Shown here: positions 60,467 through 64,000 of the stretch, piece by piece
Position numbering within the stretch: position 1 is the stretch's first letter
Layout of the letters: every line of letters starts with the position of its first letter
Source: Coniferiporia sulphurascens
Taxonomy: Eukaryota > Basidiomycota > Agaricomycetes > Hymenochaetales > Hymenochaetaceae
Reading direction: 5' to 3'
Length of the DNA stretch: 64,000 bases
NCBI GenBank assembly: GCA_002794785.1
Contig: NBBA01000002.1
Location: 1,426,001-1,490,000 of the forward strand
Translations under genes and position numbers: made by a program
Notes under the pieces: generated by a model
Told to the model about the DNA's origin: nothing
What the model saw: the letters and a program-made list of their open reading frames with translations, nothing else
Database searches by the model: none

Positions 60467-61025
60467 TGTTAAGCTCAATGGTTACGCGGTGATCGACGTC
60501 GGGGCTTCCTGATCGTCGGAACTGATGGTACGGCAACGGGGCTTCCTAGATGTCATAAGTCGAGGGTGATCGTCGGAGGGGCTTCCTGATCGACGATATA
60601 GGTGGGAGGTGCTTCTTAGCGGTGTCGGGTTATGGCGAAGCGACTAATGGCCAATGGGCACACAGTAGACTGGTGGTAGCAGATAATGGGCTTGTATGAA
60701 CAAAGAGCACAAGCTTAGGGCTTGTGCTACCGAAGTTACATGCTTATATGCTACTCTATGTGTTTACTACTGTAGCTGCCTGTGTAGGGTAGTTTACCAG
60801 ACTATGGAAGGTCATGGAAACCCAAGGAGTGCCTTGGTAATACAAGTAGGGCTATCAGTAAGCAAAGCACGTCATGATGGTGCAATAAGGCGTCATCATG
60901 GCGTCTTATGGCACAAGGTGAATAAGGATGAGTAAGGCAGAGAAATGGGGGAGTTGTGCTGACTGATGATGACGAATGAGAAGTGAGTCAGCGCAGTAGA
61001 GGAAAAGTAAAGGAAAATTGTAACA
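60467..61025. mobile_element. solo LTR, 559 bp, with 5-bp target duplication
   Basis: Starts TGTTA and ends TAACA, the TG..CA ends of LTRs, here with 5-bp inverted ends. It is flanked by the direct repeat GGTGG on both sides (60462-60466 and 61026-61030). Removing it and one GGTGG restores an alignment of LINE copy 1 with copy 2 (gcaggtgg then cacaaccacc). There is no internal region, so it is a recombination product of a Gypsy- or Copia-type element. It contains four spaced copies of a gcttcct-type motif. Strand of the parent element is not determined. Confidence 0.92.
60501..60616. repeat. short repeats inside the solo LTR
   Basis: The motif ggggcttcctgatcg occurs at about 60501 and 60578, with partial versions at about 60537 (ggggcttcctaga) and 60607 (ggtgcttctta), spaced roughly 30-40 bp. 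Such arrays often sit in the promoter part of an LTR. Confidence 0.75.
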
Positions 61026-61300
61026 GGTGGCACAACCACCCATCCTGGCCAGTGCAGTCAACCTCCCATGTCCTTGGTGGTTGCGAAACCTTCCAGCCTT
61101 GGATACGCTGTGTCTGGCCCAAAAGCGACCCCCTCCCTGTCCACCATTCCGAATGGGTGGACAAAAACCATCTACTGGTCCTAAGGCGCTGGCTCTGCCT
61201 GACAGGACACCTTAACTGAATGTCCAACTGCATGGCTGGGGTGATTTGCCTTGCCTTTGTGGCCATGGAACTGGATGGACTCCCTACTGAGAATGACCTC

Positions 61301-61313
61301 GACTTGGACACCC
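61301..61313. repeat. 13-bp target-site duplication of LINE copy 2 (left)
   Basis: gacttggacaccc, identical to 63521-63533 on the other side of LINE copy 2. Confidence 0.9.
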
Positions 61314-61461
61314 CACCATCGGTCTCAACATCGAGGCAGCCAAAACAGAGTGTCTCCACTTCCACCCTCCTCGGCGACGCACTGGCTACAATGGCTGGGA
61401 CACTGCCAGTGTACAGGTCGACCCCAACACCCTGATCTGCCCCTCAATCCCACTTCGGTGG

Positions 61462-61986
61462 TTGGGGATTTGGTGGGACCCAGGCCTATCCTTCAAGCCC
61501 CATGTCGAGCATATGTGCTCCAAGGGGCTCTCCACACTTGCCGCCCTCCACATCCTGGGCAACACCCAACGCAGAATCTCGGCCCTACTCCTTCACTGCC
61601 TCTACACCTCCTGCATACGCTCCATCCTAGTGTGGGGAGCGCTGGTATGGTACCATGGCCGCCGCCAAAAAACACTGGTAAACTGACTGCAGACAGTGCA
61701 AAACACAGCTTGCCGCTGGATTCTGGGCATCTTCAAGGGTGCCTCCCCCCATTCTACCAACTTTCTCTGTTCCATTCCCCCTCTCTCTTTCTACTTCAAG
61801 TATATAAAGATGACCCATTCTCTGCGCCTCTGGCGCACTCCCCACTCTATTGGCCGTAAATTATTTAAAAACATAGCTAATAGACCTTTCTCCCTTTCTC
61901 TGCAGGTCCAAGCCCCTTGGGTTCAGCAAATCCCTGCATACACACATCCCCCATGGACAGACCCCATGGCCTTCACTAATGGCTGA
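61462..61986 (+). pseudogene. reverse transcriptase C-terminal fragment, LINE copy 2
   Basis: Reads MGIWWDPGLSFKPHVEHMCS, LSTLAALHILGNTQRRISAL, LYTSCIRSILVWGALVWYHG, then RRQKTLVN followed by a stop, then (in another frame) LQTVQNTACRWILGIFKGAS. The same stop after KTLVN exists in copy 1, so it was probably in the source element. Confidence 0.8.
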
Positions 61987-62040
61987 GTCCACTTCACCAC
62001 CCCCACCACACCGGTCAGCGTTGATACCCGCAAACAATTT

Positions 62041-62643
62041 GTGAGTGCCGTGGGAGACTTAGGCTCCACCCCACATGTCCAGGTTTACACCGATGGCTCC
62101 CGCATTGACAATAAGTCGGGTTCAGCCATCTGTGCAATGCTTGGCCCCACCCAACTCCAGTCACGCCAATTGGAGTCCCCCACCTGCGCCACTGCCATGG
62201 ACGCCGAGGAATTCTCCCTCGCCACGGCCCCCGGCTGGGTAGCATGCCGCCTCCCTGCTCAACTGCGTGTCGCATTGGACATCTTCTTCCTCTCCGATTT
62301 GCTGACTGCGTTGCACCTTTTCCACACATGGGCCACCATGCCTGGTGCCCACCTCCTTCACATCTGGAAGGCAGGTGTGGAAACTCTGCTGGACTCGTAC
62401 CCCCAGCTCACCGTTCACTTCATGTGGTGCCCTGGACACTTGGACATCCCAGGTAATGAATGGGCTGACATGGAAGCGAAACTGGCAACTGAGCTCCCTC
62501 CATCCGACCTAAAGCCCTCCACCTCCATGCTAAAAGAAGCCGCTGTCCGCACCCTCATGGACCGGTGGATGCTCTCGCTTGCCCACCCTCTTGCCTCAAC
62601 TGCCGATAAGTACTTGGCGGTACATGGCCTTCCGTCACAATGA
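62041..62643 (+). pseudogene. RNase H domain of LINE copy 2
   Basis: An uninterrupted frame of 200 codons with the full set of RNase H residues: VQVYTDGSRIDNKSGSAICA (Asp), TAMDAEEFSLATAPG (Glu), FLSDLLTALHLF (Asp) and WCPGHLDIPGNEWADMEAKL (His, Asp). It ends at a stop after LAVHGLPSQ where copy 1 reads on. The domain may still be foldable but has no linked reverse transcriptase. Confidence 0.85.
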
Positions 62644-63475
62644 CCCCGAAAGCTACTCATGCACTCGGTCGACCACCCCCGGAGTGAGCTATCCGCAGTT
62701 GCTCAAGTCCTCTGTCACGCTGGTCCCTATGGGGGCTACTGGCTGAGCTTCGACTCAGCCTACCGGTGCTGACACGGCCTGATCTCGCACTGCAGGTGGC
62801 ACAACCACCCCCCCTGGCCTGCACAGTTGACTGCCCACATCCTCAGTGGCTGCAGCACCTTCCACTTGTGGATACAATGTGTATGGCCACCTTGGGACCC
62901 CCTCCCAACCCACCATTCTGAGTGGGCTGACAAACACCACCTCCCAGTTTTGCACCATTGGCTTAAGCTGACAGGACATCTAAACTGCCTCTCCGACCAT
63001 GCCATGGGCGCCATCAGGCTGTCTTTTGCCGCAATGGACTTAGACGGCCACCCCACCAACAAGGATATGGACCTGGACCTCCTACGGGACTACATGCGTC
63101 GTATGCTCAGACCCAGAGCCCAGGACTTGGACCCAGCCCTTTTGGAGCTATCAGGTATGACTCCCCCTTTTCCCTCTGAGTAAAGCCTGCCTTTCGAATT
63201 CCTATGAATACGTCCTGGCTGGTGCTCTCACCATCCCTTTCTCACTTCTAAGCTTCTTACTTTGCCTGCCCTCTCCCTCTTGGTTTGTTTGTAGTGATAT
63301 GTATCCCTCCTTCATCAGTCTTTCTCACTCAATAGGGGCTCTTCACACTTTGGCACCCTTCAGGGAGCAGAGCCCCTGCCCAGTTTTGTGTGATGCGCAA
63401 TGATGGGCACCTCCGTTGTTATGTAGTTAGGGCCCCCCCTTTGGGGGGAATGCTTGTAATTATGTAATACTGCAG

Positions 63476-63520
<45 letters not shown>
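63476..63520. repeat. TAA microsatellite tail of LINE copy 2
   Basis: About 13-14 units of ATA/TAA followed by five A residues, directly before the right target-site duplication. It marks the 3' end of copy 2. Confidence 0.92.
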
Positions 63521-63952
63521 GACTTGGACACCCTCTGGGGCTATGTGTGAAGGTTGCTCAGATCCAGGACTCAGGACGTGGACCCGGCTCTTTTGGAGCT
63601 CTCAGGTACGCTCCCACCATTTCCCTCTGTCTCTTGATTGCCATTCAGATTCCCCATCAGTTTCTCCTATGGCACTTGCAGCCACTCCTTTCCTCTTCTA
63701 AGGGACTCTCCTTTCCTGATTGTGCTTTTGGCCTGGTTTGGCTTTCTGTAGTCACAATATGTATGCCTCCCTCTCCCCCCCCTTATTTATCCCTAATAGG
63801 GCATGTAAGTTCACTAGGCCTCCTTACAAGGCATGCACCCTGCCCAGTTTCACTCAATGAGCGATGATGGGCGCCTCAGTAGTTAGGTAGTTTACAGGTG
63901 GCCCCTTTGGGGCTGCAGGTGTATTGCATAGCTCAGTAGGAATAATAAATTT

Positions 63953-63968
63953 AAAAAAAAAAAAAAAA
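63953..63968. repeat. poly-A tail of LINE copy 1
   Basis: Sixteen A residues after aataataaattt, the 3' end of LINE copy 1. Confidence 0.88.
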
Positions 63969-64000
63969 GTAGCCTGATTTGATACCACAGCGGCCCCTGT
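63969..64000. other. right window edge
   Basis: Flanking sequence after the LINE tail; too short to interpret. Confidence 0.4.

Larger units (their letters stand above)
61314..63520 (+). mobile_element. LINE copy 2, 5'-truncated, inserted in LINE copy 1
   Basis: About 2.2 kb, same family and orientation as copy 1, flanked by 13-bp direct repeats (61301-61313 and 63521-63533). It starts caccatcggtctcaacatcg, the same RT position (just past YADD) where copy 1 begins within some tens of bases. It contains the RT thumb part, the RNase H domain, a further zinc-knuckle-free C-terminal part (DLLRDYMRRMLRPRAQDLDP) and a 3' UTR, and ends in a TAA/ATA repeat. Copy 1 ends instead in poly-A. Confidence 0.9.
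58920..63968 (+). mobile_element. LINE copy 1, 5'-truncated, interrupted by a solo LTR and by LINE copy 2
   Basis: Non-LTR retrotransposon fragment of the RNase H-bearing type (Tad-like group by inference). Its pieces are 58920-60466, 61026-61313 and 63521-63968, together about 2.28 kb, ending in an A-run (63953-63968). It begins just after where the reverse-transcriptase YADD motif would be, with NLLFHQISLNIELVKTEALH. The sequence after copy 2's tail (gacttggacaccctctgggg) aligns directly with the copy 2 stretch near 63076, proving it is the severed 3' end of copy 1. The 5' boundary is approximate. The frame is broken by several stops, so it is dead. Confidence 0.85.

Overview
The window is nuclear DNA of a fungus, most likely a mushroom-forming basidiomycete (Agaricomycetes). 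The genes are dense, lie on both strands and are cut by many short introns (about 35-75 nt). The proteins are clearly fungal: ATP synthase subunits, Prp40, HMG-CoA synthase, a Reg1-type PP1 regulator, Vps9, Rpf1, Zpr1 and a GT61 glycosyltransferase. There are no bacterial-type operons, CRISPR arrays or phage genes. Gene models were assembled by hand from exon frames and splice sites, so exon edges are inferences unless stated.

Layout. 1-2.6 kb: no recognisable gene. 2.6-3.6 kb: ATP4. 4.3-10 kb: three consecutive minus-strand genes for single-pass membrane proteins, two of them sharing a juxtamembrane motif. 10.9-12.8 kb: GT61 glycosyltransferase. 14-20.7 kb: two tandem MFS transporters of the allantoate-permease (Dal5-like) type; a third paralogue lies at 44.3-46.9 kb on the other strand. 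22-24.8 kb: ATP1, divergent from a mitochondrial ribosomal protein bL21m. 24.9-27.8 kb: PRP40. 30.2-32 kb: HMG-CoA synthase. 32.6-35.3 kb: a BTB protein and a promethin-like membrane protein. 36-40 kb: REG1-like PP1 regulator. 41-43.9 kb: VPS9. 47.3-49 kb: unknown disordered protein. 49.2-58.1 kb: ETR1/MECR, a p24 cargo receptor, RPF1, a MITE, ZPR1 and a UCH deubiquitinase. 58.1-64 kb: gene-free repeats.

The right end is a readable insertion history. A LINE fragment (copy 1) was hit by an LTR element, now a solo LTR with 5-bp target duplications. It was also hit by a second copy of the same LINE, flanked by 13-bp duplications; the 3' end of copy 1 resumes after the tail of copy 2. Both LINE copies start just past the reverse-transcriptase active site and have nearly the same length, so they may be copies of a half-LINE rather than random truncations.

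Functional themes: mitochondrial genes recur (ATP4, ATP1, bL21m, ETR1), as do secretory and endosomal genes (p24, VPS9, GT61). I saw no obvious new multi-gene system. The most notable signals are an apparent excess of GC-AG introns, including a splice-donor difference between MFS paralogues, the nested retroelements and half-LINE, a TA-flanked MITE, and one MFS gene whose conserved intron seems to have lost its acceptor.
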